Shown: positions 1 through 13,057 of the stretch, in pieces
Numbering within the stretch: position 1 is the stretch's first letter
Layout: the number at the start of each line of letters is the position of its first letter
NCBI GenBank assembly: GCA_020086605.1
Contig: JACBWW010000049.1
Span: 5,495,532 to 5,559,531, forward strand
Length of the DNA: 64,000 nucleotides
Direction: 5' to 3'
Origin: Lanius collurio
Lineage: Eukaryota; Chordata; Aves; Passeriformes; Laniidae
Program-made: the position numbers and the translations under genes
Notes under the pieces: generated by a model
Databases searched by the model: none
Seen by the model: only the letters and a program-made list of their open reading frames with translations
Told to the model about the DNA's origin: nothing

Positions 1-3000
1 AATATTTCTAGAATGACAGTAAATTAGTTCAACAGTAAACATGCAGTAACGAATTCCTGGAATAGAAGAGCATGGCTATTCTGCTGCAGAAATTAGCCAA
101 GTTAGTAGGGAAAACTTTTTGAATGCAGTCAGAGAATATCCCAAATGGCACCAGAATCTAACAAATGCAGACAGAGTTTTCAATCCTTTCTTCATTGCTC
201 AGTGTATGAAGTAGAAAAGGCTTTAAAAGGAAATTGATGTCAGCAGCAGTGAGGGTGTATTGAAAGTACAGCTCCTCATGAACCTGACTACATTCTCATG
301 GTTACCAGATGGTTATCTCCTCACCCAACTCAAACCAGCCCATCTAAGGCATATCAATGTATCACATGCAGTAATTAAAGCAAGCACAGCTTGGGGGAAG
401 ATAAACTGAAAACCCTGACAGATCCTCAACTGGTTTAAATCAGTACAGATCCACTGATGTCAACAGGCTTTTGCCAGTTTACACAAACTGAGAATCATGT
501 CCTGTGTGTCCACATTTCATCCAAGCCCAGTCTGGACTTATTGCAGCCAAAGTGTGAGATGGAGAAGATGTTTCTAAAAGGCTGCTCTATTCTCTTCATC
601 CCAGACCATCTTGGTGTCAGAGTGGCTCCTTGCCTAATTTAGGAAGCAGCTCTGGCTGCTTGGGTACCTCTTCTGCTGCAGTGTGGCAGTTTTCAGTAGC
701 ACAAGAAGAGCATCACAGGGAGGAAACAGAGAGAGCAGGTGGAAAAGGTGAAAAGTAAGAACAATCAGTTATAGAAATAAAACAAACTTTGCCACTAAGT
801 TTCTTGGACTTGGATCTGGTTGGCTTTAAACTATTACTTCGTATTTTTCCAAGTCATTGACTAACTTCTGAGTCTTGGTGTTTGACATTCCATCTGAGTC
901 ATCACAGAATTTTGTCCCCATCTGTTCATCCATTCATTCTGGTCTATTGCCTCTGCAACAGCACCAGAACAGCTCTACAATTTATTCCAGCACCTTTTTG
1001 GGTCTCCAAGCTCCATCACAATTTTTTTCATTCTTGGGAAAAATACAAAAAACCTAAACCCAGATTTCTCAGCTCTTCCTTCCATAATGGTATCTGATGT
1101 CTGGATTCACAAGATGTTTTTAATTAGTCCTCACGGTCTCCTGATGTCAGAACAAACTATCTGATGCTTGTCGGTTTTTTTTCCACATTTACAAGGAGCC
1201 TTTGTGGCCACAGACAGATCTACTTATTTCATAACCTTTTCCTTCCAAATGGTTCCCATTTTCTACAGATCTTTCACCATCTTTCATTCATTTTATTTTT
1301 TTCTTTCAGTTGCATTAATATTATATGGTTGGGTCACTATTCTTCAGTGCCATCTTCAATTTTTTTCCCACAGCAAATGAGGTAAAACAAATGGACCCTC
1401 AAACTAATGGGGAAAATTAAAGTTTATTTTTGCTTTTTAAATCACGCATATTTCTTTTCTGAGATTCATGACAACAAACAAGGGACTTAACCTGTGACCC
1501 ATTTAAACTTATTTCAATGTTTCCAGTGAGAAACTTGTAAAGAAAAAAAAAATCAACTATTCGTTTCCCTCATAATTCTAAAAGAAAGTAAGTAGTTATT
1601 TACAATTTCTCCTTTATCAGAAATCAGTCTAGTTGTGTTACTTTTTCTTGAATTTTATTTCAGAAAGTTGAATGAAATTCTAAATGTGCAATGGACTGTC
1701 CATTTGTCCTACATATACAAATTCATGACAACTTTTGAGATTGTTCTGGAAGTTGTCATTATGTTGTGAAAATTTACACTAACTCCCAATTTTTATGTTA
1801 AATTCCATTGCTTTATTATCAGAAACATTCATCTGTGTGACTGTTCTGAGTGACCAAAGACTGTCCATCGTTTATTAGCCAGGAATATTTGAGATTAACA
1901 ACTCTGCTTGCAATAGATGGAGACGATGCTGGGAGCTGGAGAACGACGTAAGGATTTACCCCAACCAGCAGCGCAGTCTGACACTTTTGTGATGTGTTTG
2001 CTGCCAGCAGTGCAGTATCCAGCTCTCACACACAGTTTGCATTAAAGTTGATGGGAGATGTTTCAGTGGAGACAGCCAGGAGGGCACGTCTCACCCCAAT
2101 GTGTTTGACACATGCACAGGGCTGCCTTGCACCAGCCCTGGCAGACACTCACACGATATCTCACCAAGTTGTCTCTCAGTACTCAGAGAAGGGCCATGCA
2201 ATTGAATATATCTCTATTGACAGAGAATTTGCATGATTTTGTCTTGGCTGAAAACCTGGTCCTCAGGTTGCTACTAGGGGCACACTTTCCGTCAAAAAGA
2301 GCTCCTTTTTCTTTTTCAGTGGTTATGATACTCCTGCAAAAAAAATGAGACAGAGACAAAAGATGAAAATTAAACCTAACATCTAAAGACTTGAAAGCTA
2401 AATTTAGATTTTGACTCTATGAACATGACTCAAAGTCATTGAAAAATTCAAGACTATTCAGGGTTCTAGAGAGGAAGGTTTGTCTTGTGCAAAATTCTTG
2501 ACACTGTTTTCTATAGACACTCACTTATATATCCTACAGAGCACACCTCTCATTTTAAAAGGGATTTCAGTAGAGAAAAAAATCTGTCTTTTACATATAC
2601 CTGCTACTATGGTTATAGTATTCTGACATCTCATACACTAAATCTTGCTTGCTGTTGAGTGTGCCCCCTCCAAGTCAGTGGAGTTTGCCCTGGATAAATA
2701 TTAACAGAATATGACCGTGAATTTACCCCTGTATTTATTTCCTGAAAACATGCAATTAGAGAAGAAAGAGACACTAAAGATACAGAAAATGAAAATACTT
2801 GGGACCCACTTTTTTCCCAATGGCTACATATTACATATTGAAATATGCTTGAACTATTTTACTGCTTTGCTCTGAGATGATACGCAGTGATAGTTTGCAA
2901 AGGGAGAGAAGGTAAAAGGAAAGACATGCCAAAGATATGCAGAAATGAAAACATTTCCAGGCTGGAGTTTCCTTATTTTTTTAGCATCAGTCCTAGAAAA

Positions 3001-4300
3001 ATATGTATTTTGGCTAGTAGGTTTTGCTTCAACCTACTTCAAGGGCAGCCTTTAGTATGATCACAAGCAGCCAAATACAAGCTGTTACAATGCTGCCGAT
3101 GACACTGGTTTACATCCATGTTGAATCTGGCCTATGATTGTGCAATTAATGAAAGAATAAATTAAATAATTAAGTCACTAAACTAAATATCATGTTATGC
3201 CAGAAGACTAAATGTAAAAATCTAACATTGAGTTGAAAGACCTAAATGAGCCACAGTTTTCCCCCTTGAACAACTGGAAGCAGGATATATTCCTCACTTC
3301 TTTGAAACACACTGTTTGTTTTTCTTTACTTCATGTCATGTACTATTAATATACATAAGCCATGCTAGGTACTTAATTCTGCAAGGTATATAGCAGCACA
3401 CAAGCATAATTTCCTTGTGAATTGCTAGTGTTAAAACAGTTATTTTTAACTGATTTAATGAATTTATATATATATCTACATGTTTTTGTATGAGAAAATT
3501 ATCATGCACATATTACTTTGAAAATCCTGTAATGTGTCTTTTCTTCCCTAATAGATCTTTGCAAATAATCTCTCTCATACTTGAACCACACCAACTTCTA
3601 CTTTCCATCATGTGCACTCACTGTGGGGCAAAGCTGAGCTTTCTGTGGCACTGCCTGGTTATTTGAGTACTTTTGTGAGAAATACACTACAGGGAGAAAT
3701 GCAGACATTTGGGGAAGCGGGTGTCTTGTTTAGCCTGCCTGGGGATAAAACCTGTTGTCAGGCATCCAGGTGTGTTACACTGTGTAGTGCTGGGCAAGAG
3801 CTGCTGTGCAGGTCTATTAATGTCACAGATCACACCCGAGATCAAACCTGGTCCTGAACTGTTAAGCTGTGCTTTCACCAACATCCTGTACTCCATTCTT
3901 TCTATCTGGATATTTTGAGCTGTAGTAGTGATATATTTTTCCAAAAGACCAGATGGAATTTATTATGATTTGAACTATTATAGCATTACAAAAATATGAC
4001 CTTTTTTTAGATTATGTGGGTTTCTTAACTCTTTGGACCATGAATTCTGTATTTTTGTATTTTGACCACACAGTTAAAACTAAAAGTTATAGTGCCAAGG
4101 AAAAAAGATTAAGGACACCTTGAAGTACCTGAGGTTTGCACAAGTCTAAGACCTAATTTTGGGTCCCAGTGCAGTGCCTCTGTATCTTGGATAAAACTGG
4201 TCACTTGATGTTTGGGTTACAAAAGTTAAGACTTTACCATCTGCTGCTGAAGTGATATGTTTGTTGGCGTGATAGCATGAAAATAGGATCATGTTGGAGA
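1..4300. other. AT-rich unique non-coding DNA
   Basis: No gene, RNA gene or recognisable transposon was found. Open frames are short (85 codons or fewer) and overlap each other on both strands, as noise does. The most distinctive patch is about 1900-2240, which is less AT-rich than its surroundings and keeps several CpGs near 1947-1973 (ACGACG, GCGC), unusual here because CpG is scarce. A second less AT-rich patch lies at about 3600-3870. Neither matches a repeat family I know. A short (TA)n run is present near 3467-3476. Confidence 0.7.
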
Positions 4301-4703
4301 CACAGAATCACAGAATCACTAAGGTTGGAGAACCTCTAAGATCATCAAGTCCAATCATTAACCCAGCAGTGCCAAGTCCACCACTCAAACCTGTCTTTAA
4401 GCACCACAGCTACACATTTTTGACCATTACCAGGGACAGTGATTGCAGCACTACCCTGGGCAACCTACTCCAATGCTTGACCACCCTTTCAGTGAAGAAA
4501 GCTCTTCCTAATATCCAATCTAAACATTCTCTGACTCAGCTTGAGACCATTTCCTCTTGTCTTCTCTCTTGTTACTTGGGAGAAAAGCCCAACCCCCCCG
4601 GGTACACCCTCCTTTCAGGCAGTTGTAGAGAGCAATAAGGTCCCCCCGAGCTCCTTTTCTCCAGGCTAAACAACCCCAGTACCTTCTGTCACTCCACATA
4701 AAA
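4301..4703 (-). mobile_element. CR1 LINE fragment, 5'-truncated, antisense
   Basis: The block begins with the duplicated CACAGAATCACAGAATCAC motif, which is the reverse complement of the CR1 3' terminus. It then reads backwards through the familiar CR1 3' UTR: AGATCATCAAGTCCAATCA, a stretch ending in CTTCCTAATATCCAATCTAA, the TTTCCTCTTGTC segment, and the CTCCTTTTCTCCAGGCTAAA segment near 4660. It stops near CACTCCACATAA, so the copy is truncated at its 5' side and holds only UTR. The 115-codon open frame at 4291-4638 is just this antisense UTR read through. It belongs to the same type as the element at 12701, in opposite orientation. There is no coding capacity and it is not expected to be mobile. 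Confidence 0.93.
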
Positions 4704-7700
4704 CTAAATAAAACCTAACTCTTTTTTACAGTTGGCCCAGTTCTTCACTCATTTAGGATTTTCCTGCTAGGGGTTAACTAAAGAATATATGACATGCAAA
4801 TAGAAATGCAAATTCAGTGAGTTAGCACTGGAACTATCACCTTTCCCTGGGCAAGAATTAGGATAAATTAATAAAGTGATAAGTGATCCCTCTGTGTCAC
4901 CCATAATCCCAAACCCAACAGAAACATATCCAGAGGGTTAGCCTTTCAAGCAGGGATGAATTTTCAGCTGTTCCAGAGAAATAAAATTAAATCATACTTG
5001 CAGTTGCTCAGCAGACACGGGACACGGAGGTATTTAGTGTGAGTGAAGGAGAATGAGTCAGATCCTCAGCTCCTGTGAATCAGTGCCATTGCCCAGGACT
5101 GGCAATTAGCTAATCTAATTAGCTAACTAACAACACTTGGTGTTGCACTCTAGAGACCAATAATCCGAATTGATTAAAGAACAGGGAGCTTTATATTCAA
5201 AATGGGTTTTCATTTCACGTAAATTTGATGTAGAGGGATGAGCACAGATGAGCAAATAAGCTTAGGAGTAGCTCACTTATTCTAAGTAACAGTTTTACTG
5301 TATCTCTTTTTCTTCCTTTGATTATTCAAACTGTATGTGCACTTAACTTCAACCACATTTGTCTTTTAGACCAATGCAATAAGGTGGAACTAGCCTTTTC
5401 CCAAGAGCTTTAAATTTGTAAGAGGTCCATGAAATAGACAGGTAGCCCAAATTTAGTGCCTATGAAAAAGTGTTAATACTGGAAAAAAAAACAACCCAGC
5501 AAGTCAAGAGAGGGAAAAAAGGAGGAAAACTATGGATGGTCTTTTCCAAAACATGCATTTTCCAAAAATTATATCATCATAACTAAGGACAATGGGAAAT
5601 TTTAGGTCAAACTTTTGCATTTGTTTAGAGTAATATTTTTAGTTTCATTTAAAATGTTTTTCTTGATTAAGTTATTTTAAAAGCTTTTTTCCTCCATTTT
5701 CTTTGTTTCCAAGCAAAATATTTTGTTATCTTGGAGTGGTGTGATTTCATTGAGAGAACCTTGTAAAGAAGGATTCTGGTACTTTTAAAATTTCCCCCCA
5801 TTGCTTCCAACTTCCATTTCCTTTTCAGTTTTTTCAGTCCCCTATGCCTTTTCCCTTTTTCCTATTGTTGCTAAGGTGCAGAAAAATATCTCTTGTCTTA
5901 ACAAATCTGTATGTTTGAATCCAGCAAAAACTCCACATTTGGGGTGATCTTAATATCTTATTTAAAAAAGGTAATAATAATCCAGGTTAAAGTATAATCA
6001 TGGAAAGCCCTAAAAAAAATACAGAGGAATTGTCAATATATACACAGAGTATAGACTCGATATTGTTATTGTCACACAACTTTTTACTCTTCATTTTTTA
6101 ATTTGAAATGGAAAACCTGTGCTGAGAAGCTGTTTTGCCTGAGAGGTCTGGACTTGTTAGAAGAATGGTCCCAGCTCTGGCAGCCCTCAGCACAGCTTAG
6201 TGGCTGCTGCAGTGACCTGAAATAGATAATTTAGAATGGGGTTTTTTGAGTCTTGGCACTGCTATCCATTACCCAGGCCTGTTTTAAAACAGATTTATGC
6301 ATGTATGCATTGCAAGCAGATTTCCAAATTAGATTACTTTTTTCCCCCTCTAAGTTATTTGGAGCAACTTGCCAGTTAAAGGAGCATTTGTTAATTGCCT
6401 TTAAAAGGGTATTTCCTATTACCACCCTGCTCCTCCTCGAAAAAATATATTTAGTCCGTTTTTGTCAGTGTCATACATGCTGGATCTTTTTTAAAACCTG
6501 ATAACCAGATTAGTTGAGAAACTGGAGCTCTTCCAAGACAGCCGTTTCAAGTTTCTTGGTAAATAGTCTGTACATTGTATATATTTGCGAAATGTATATT
6601 ATTTACTTTATAAAGTCTTCTGATCTTCCATAAATCTCTGCTCACAGAGTAAATTTTAAGGCACTGTTTCCCACTTCTTAGGAGCTGGCCTCTTCATCTC
6701 TGTAATACCACACATGAAGTCACATGGAAAAAGGTTCATGTGGGATGTCTTTGAAGTGTAGCCATCAGACATCAGATGGACTGACTTTCCGAAGTGAGAA
6801 ATACAAATCATGTCTGTTTATTGTCTCCATGAAAGAAATTCGGTGCTTTGTTTAGAGTCTATTCTGAGGTGAGCACATGCTTGTCTGTTGTCACTGAATG
6901 ACACCTTTTCAATAATTTGAAAAAATACGGTGAAAATGTAAAATCCTATTCTTTATATGATTTGATTCTTATTTGATTTGAAGCTTGCAGGATTATTTTT
7001 TTTGTCATTTTTGGTGGCGGTGGCTTTGGTTTGTAATTTTTCTTGTTTGGGTTGGGTTTTTTTAACTATGCTGTTTGACTGAAACATGGTGAAGAGAAAT
7101 GATCCTGTACTTCTGTCCCTCTTGGTGCTCCCTGAAAGCAGGCTGGCAGTTGCAGACAAACCAAGCCTGCTGTGCCTGCCTTCACCCTGAGCAGAAGGGT
7201 CAGATTGCAAACCAGCCTGTATCTGAAAGCTGGCAAGCTGTGTGCAGGCAATACCAGGCTGAGCTGGTAAGCCCTGGACATGAAGATTTGTCTGTTCCTT
7301 TGGCTGATTTTACAGCGTGGTGATGCTCACGATGCAGTCCTGTTCTGTAGTGTTTGTCTCTGCAGGCAAGGATCACTTTACCATCCAAATGTCAATTCTC
7401 AACAAACTGTAGGGAGCTGTAACAGAATTATTACTCTTCCATCAAGAGATCAGACATCATGATGTAGCTTGACAGTGTCCCTGTGACAGAACCAGAAACT
7501 GAAGCCAAATCTCCCACAGAGTCCTCAACTCTTGTCACATTATGGAGTATCAAGAGAAATTTCACTGAAATTCAAAGAAATTGTTTTTCCTCTAAATACA
7601 TGGAACAGGCTGAAAAATGAGGTATGAGATCCTAAGAATTCCCACTGTTCAGCAGGTATTTGGCCACTCTGCAATGTCATTTGGACTTAAAAACCAGCAT

Positions 7701-10294
7701 CCTTTAAATAGAGCACCCCTGTTCTGGAAGAACCATGTTTTAAGCTTCTGGTGCAAAACACCTCAAGGTTGGCATAAATTCAAAATCACACTTAGGTGCA
7801 GATCCAAATTTTGTACTGTTCCTCAGTAAGCTAAGCCAAGGACCCCTCTCCTAACATCTGTGGATATTGGGGTATTTGAAATCCAACTCCAAATTCCAAC
7901 TTAAGCCATGGTCTAATGTAAACAAAGTTAATGGCTTGTCAGCATGGGGCTGTAAAACAATGTGGGTACTGTCATAATATTGATGTAAGGAAACTTTAAA
8001 TATATAGCCATTTTTCTGAATATAACAGTGGCTTTTGCTCTTAGGGAAAAGTCATTAAATCAGTATGTCCAGGTTATGTAGCAGCCAGAGAAAATATACA
8101 ATTGTGGCAGCCAAGAAATTACATGGAAAAGAAATTGTGCCTTGACCCATTGACCGCAGTGCCAAACAGTGAGTGCCATTTAGTGTTGTATCACCTGGGT
8201 TTTATACCCATGTGTTACAGCTCACAGGCAACTGTGGTTGTATGGGAACAGGAGAAACGTGTTTGACCTGCAGCTCTCAAGGGATGACTGAAGTATGAGC
8301 CAGGCAGAGAGTTTGAAAGAGTAAAGAAAACAAAGAAGAGATACTGCACTGGAATATATCATCTATTTTTGGTTTGTACCAATGAGGAGTTGTTGTCAGC
8401 AGTACATCATGAACTGTTGAATCAAGGTCAGTTTTAAAGACTCAGGTGACACACTGCAAACTCAGTGTGGTTATTGTTCTTCGTCTGAACTCCCAAACAA
8501 ATACAGAAATTCCCTAAGGATTACCTTCTAATAAAACATAAAATAATTTGAACTGACTTAATGATTCACAACTGTTGGAAAGTAAGCTTAATTTACTTTG
8601 CAGTGATCTGTAGAAGCTGTACATATTTAAGTATTTCAGCCCATCTCTGTAATCAATTCTTTTAGCTTCTGAATTGATTTCTGTCAATATGCTTTTATTT
8701 TCTCAAAATTACCCATCAATTTATAATACTGAAGTGCCAAAAATGTATTTTATATTTAATAATCCTTATGCAACTTTATGTTGCATTTTTAATCTGCAGG
8801 AATCACTGCCCAATATATTTTTTGTGTGAAACAGTGGCCAGAGAACTTTGTTCAAGCACAGCAACAGCTACTCAGTGTAAAATGTGTGCTTGGACACATA
8901 ATAATTTTGTTGAGTTTTTGTGAGGTGTGCTCTGAGACCATGTTCTCTCCATACTGCTATTTTGATTAATACCAAAAAATAATCTCACTATCCTTGCCTG
9001 TGTTACATTATTAAACTCGAAGTTGTACATGATAGGATCAGTTCAGATAAAGATTTGGACTGATTTTAGAGCTTTGGAGAGATAAAGCATTAATACTTTC
9101 CAAAACTTCAGCAGTGATTTGGATTTGGGTGAGGGCCCATGTCTGATTATGTTTAAATATTTTGACATGCGTGGTATTCTATTTTATAAGATAGAGAGAT
9201 CATCAGAACTTCATTTGTGCTGTTAGTCTATACTATGGAAACAAATGACATGTTTCACCCATATTGAAGAAATTCAGGATGAAAGATCACAGAGCAAAAC
9301 ATGTTAATATATAACACATACAAGAAATATAACAAATAAGAATTTACAGATGTGACTCATGGAGAGGCACTAATTATGTGAGAAGTAGGAGTTTTATTTA
9401 AACTCAGGCTTCCAAATTAGTCACCAAGATGAGCTTTCAGCTTTCTAGGCTTGTGTGAGCAATTATTGTGGTAACATATCACCATGGTAGAAACTTGTAT
9501 TTTCAGTAAGGTTGAAAGAGTGGTGGTAAAGGTTGAGCAGCTTTTTTCCATCTCTCAGATCTGAGGCTGGACAGTCTATACTGCCTCTATTTTTGCTGAA
9601 CTGGGATTCTCTGAGGCCTTAGGATTTATTCAGTGTCACCAGCTGTGTTTCTCTCTAGATGCTCCCTTGTGACATCTGTCCTGGTGTGCAGATTGATCAG
9701 TCCTGACTCTGACTCAGCAAAGCAGGTGTCTAACCTGCCCTTTGGTTACAGGCAGTTTCAAAGGAAATGCACAAAACTTTAAGTGCCTTGCAAAATTGTC
9801 CCATGGTGCTCCAAACCAAGCAAGTAAAAATTGCAAGGTGAGAAAAAAAAAAGGATTTAGCTGATGTCACTGTTTTACCAGCATGCCAGAGGATGCTGCA
9901 AGCAAAATCTGACTTAATGAAAGTTAGCTTCAATAATTTGCCATTGCTTTAAGAAGCTTGATATATTTTTATCCTGTTTATACATTGTCTTTCACCAGCA
10001 GACAAATGAATACCTAGTCAAGAACTTGGACAATAAGTGCAATGTCTTACAACATTTGTCATGCAGCTTTCTGACAACTCACTTGAATATTGACTGAAGT
10101 GCCCAGTCTTTAAATTTAGCACTCCAACTGATTTATTTTCCTAAAGATGACCATATAGAAAATGCACTAAATATGAGATGATTTTAAAAATAATATTTCA
10201 GTTATTATGTGAACCTCAAGTTGGTTTTTTGTTTTTTTTTTTTTAATCCATGACTATATTATAAAAGTTTCTTATTTAATCCTGACCAGTATTT
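4704..10294. other. Unique non-coding DNA with one regulatory-looking block
   Basis: No gene or transposon was recognised in about 5.6 kb. It is mostly AT-rich. A patch at about 7090-7330 is richer in G and C and carries small overlapping open frames on both strands, none with a recognisable protein. Around 7021-7075 there is a T-rich stretch with GGG interruptions. The stretch 5040-5240 is listed separately because of its inverted repeats. A T run (10232-10244) lies at the right edge, just before the next CR1. Confidence 0.65.
5040..5240. promoter_or_regulatory. Candidate cis-regulatory block with two inverted repeats
   Basis: Two inverted repeats sit next to each other. TTAGCTAAT (5106-5114) and ATTAGCTAA (5118-5126) are perfect 9-bp arms around CTA and contain homeodomain-like TAATTAG and CTAATTA cores. 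CAACAC (5131-5136) and GTGTTG (5140-5145) are 6-bp arms around TTG. A TGATTAAAG match to a TCF/LEF-like site follows near 5171. No transposon explains the block. The motif matches are visible; any enhancer role is inference, and similar matches can arise by chance in AT-rich DNA. Confidence 0.3.
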
Positions 10295-10420
10295 CATAGA
10301 CTCTCAGAATGGTTTGAGTTGGAAGGCACCTTAGAGATCATCCAGTTGTAATCCCCTGTTTTGGGCAGGGATGCCATCCACCAGGTCAGGTTTCTCAGGG
10401 CCCCATCCAACCTGACCTAC
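10295..10420 (-). mobile_element. CR1 LINE 3'-end fragment, antisense
   Basis: The block starts with CATAGACTCTCAGAATGGTT, a mutated copy of the CR1 terminal motif in reverse complement. It continues through GAGTTGGAAGGCACCTTAGA, the GATCATCCAGTTGTAATCCC segment, the GGGCAGGGATGCCATCCACC segment and CCCCATCCAACCTGACCTA. These follow in order the last ~125 bp of the CR1 type whose opposite-strand version ends in GGTCCCTTCCAACCCA. It is heavily 5'-truncated and holds no coding sequence. A T run (10232-10244) lies about 50 bp to its left. Confidence 0.9.
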
Positions 10421-12700
10421 AGAGTTTACTGTAAATATGGATTATCTCTGCATCACAGTTGGTGTTACCCATCAGAAAACACAGGAAATACCAGACTAGA
10501 CTAAATGTATTTTCTTCAGTTCTTCCTGCTGATTGTATCCAATATTGGGATTCTTGAGAGGGTGCAAGAATTCCATTCTTCTTTCTGATTTCCTAGCACA
10601 AAGGGACAGATGCAACAATTAACCTTGAAAAAGGCATTGCTCTGCTCACATGTCGATATGTACATCACCCAAAGTGACAAGTCTGAATTCTAACTCTGGC
10701 TACTAAATTTGACTCTGCTTTTATAAATCATTAGTTTGTTTAAACATTGTTAATTGTTAAATATTTTTAAGTGCCACTAATTGTAACATAAAGTTAGAGC
10801 ACAGAATTATGTTTTATGTACATGTCTTTAAAATTAATGAATTATGAATAAACTCCCTAATTGCACTGAAGTACAGATGGAAGCAATCTTTATGAAATTA
10901 TAAATAATCACCATGCTGCTGATTGCAACAAGTGAAGTTCAAGCTTGCCAAGCAGTCTTAGAAGTTTAATTAAATGTACTAAAAAAGCAATTTGATGCTT
11001 TAAAAGCCAAGCTGTTGCATGGCACTGAAGCAAATCAAAACTTCAGTTAGGTTTGCAAACCAATCTTTGCTGCTGACCTCAGAAATGCCAACATTCCCTG
11101 TTTAGAATTTTATGCTTTGCAAGTTCAGTGCCTTGAATAAATATAAGACTTGACTTTTGGAAATACTATTTAGGTGAAGACATGCAGATAAGCAAGAATG
11201 ATTTTCAGACATTATAAATTCACATGCTTAACAAGACTAGTAATTTTATATAGTATTGAGAGAAGAGACCCTCTGTACAGTAAGAAAGAGTAAGATGTGC
11301 CAGATGTCATCAGGCAAGATTAGAGTTTATGGAGTGCAGACAAATATAAAGGAGCTTATGTTTAAGATTGTCCCTTGACCCTTCATGACCTTTTGGATCT
11401 GTGAATCTACACTCAGAATAACTAGAGCAAGAAGAAAATTTTGGCAGGATCTTGGCTCCATAACTCTCCAGCGAACTATCAACCCTGCACAGACATGTGT
11501 AACCTGGTACTTTGCTCCTGATAGACAATTTCTTCCTTAGTGTATTCTTCAAGTACAGCAGCTGAGCAATGCAAGGCAAACGTAGTGCTTGGCTTCATGA
11601 GTAAAGCTCAGATCCCCAAAGGAATTTATCTTTTATTCATTCTTGAACACTTGAAATGAAGCTGAAGTATAAATGCTGAAAACTGCAATATGAATAAACT
11701 TTATGCCAATGCCTTCAAATCCCACACTTCCATGGTGAATCTCTACTTGACATCTGAGATCTGTTTCTGCTTCAGGTTTAGATGGAAACAGCCCTAGCCT
11801 GTGAAATTCAGATGTTATTTCAGGTTTCTTAGCATACCTGCCTGGAGCCTTTTCACAAGACTGAGTATCCTGTATGGGTTTTTCTTCCAGTCTGGAAGGG
11901 CACAAATATTTTTGGTAGGTATTTGTGTATGTCCAGCAACTTCAGAGCATCTCAGATCAGGATAGCTTGAATCAACAAGGCAAGTGAGCTGATGCCTCTG
12001 GGTTTAATTCCTACCTAAACCTAATCAAGATAGAGGCAAAAAGCTTCATCCCCATCTGAGCTTTTGACTGGCTGCCTGTGGCCCATTTAAAGTGCATCTA
12101 ATGCATGGAAAGATGATGACTCTCACTAAATCCATCTGAGACAAGCCCTAATGTGCTGACATTGGATCAGTAAGTGATTGCAGAGGTGGCTTTTAGGATA
12201 ATAATGTACCACTCAGACCACTCACACAGGAAGTGAGGAAACTGGTTTCTCTTCCTTCCTCAGACAGAGGGGACCAGACCCATATTTCCTCATTCCCAGG
12301 AGTGTGAATGACAGCCAGAATTTATATCAAGAGGGTTAATAGGGGAGGGCAGAGGCACCTCCTTCCTCTCCAATGGGGAAATGGATTCAAGATTTACTGT
12401 CCCCAAGAGTGAATTAAGAAAAAAAGAAATAAGCTCTGTGTAATATGATGGTTAGGGCTTCTTAAGAAAAACAGAGTCACAAGTTTTGTTTCCCCAGTTT
12501 AAGGCCTGTTTGGTATTTTCCAGTAAATCCTAATTGAAGAAAATTAGACTAGAAGTCAAAATTCCATGTTGTCAATTAAGTGTCCCTATTCACAGTGTCA
12601 GTAGATCTTTTTTTTTTTACCCTTGGCTTATACTGAGCAAAAAGTGTAAAAATGTTTTGTTGTAATATTGCTAATGTAGAAAAATAAAATATTCCAGATA
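10421..12700. other. Unique AT-rich non-coding DNA
   Basis: No gene or transposon was recognised. The part from about 10730 to 11060 has several AATTA, TAATTG and TAATTA cores and resembles vertebrate conserved non-coding DNA in texture, but it has no clear palindrome or tandem motif. Open frames at 11310-11579 and 11633-11905 (minus strand, about 90 codons each) have no recognisable domain. Confidence 0.6.
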
Positions 12701-13057
12701 AGGAGGCTCAGGGAGGACCTTACCACTCGCTGCAGTTATCTGAAAGGAGATTGTAGCCATGTGGGGGTTGATCTCTTCTCCTGGGTAACAAGTGGCAGGA
12801 GAAGAGGAAATGGCCTGAAGTTGCAAAAGGAATGTTTAGATTGGATATTAGGAACAATTTCTTAACTGAAGGAGTGGTCAAGCAATGGAACAGGCTGCCC
12901 AGGGACATGGAGAAATTGCCATCTTTAGATTTGTTCAAAAGATGTGTGTATGTGGCACTTGGAGACATGGTTTAGGGGTGAACACAGCAGTGCTGGGTTA
13001 ATGGTTGGATTTGATGATCTTTGAGATCTTCTGCAACCTTAATGATTCTATGATTTT
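12701..13057 (+). mobile_element. CR1 LINE fragment, 5'-truncated, sense
   Basis: The block reads AGGAGGCTCAGGGAGGACCT at its left end, passes through the CTGAAAGGAGATTGTAGCCA, AGAGGAAATGGCCT, TTTAGATTGGATATTAGGAA and GGAACAGGCTGCCCAGGGA segments, and ends at TTAATGATTCTATGATT, the typical CR1 3' terminus. All are CR1 3' UTR hallmarks in the right order. Only the last ~350 bp is present, so it has no open reading frame of its own. The 82-codon minus-strand frame inside it is a read-through. A short A run follows near 13072. Confidence 0.94.

Noticed and set aside
4291..4638. 115-codon plus-strand open frame with an ATG
   Set aside because: Almost the whole frame is antisense CR1 3' UTR, and no CR1 protein is encoded there.
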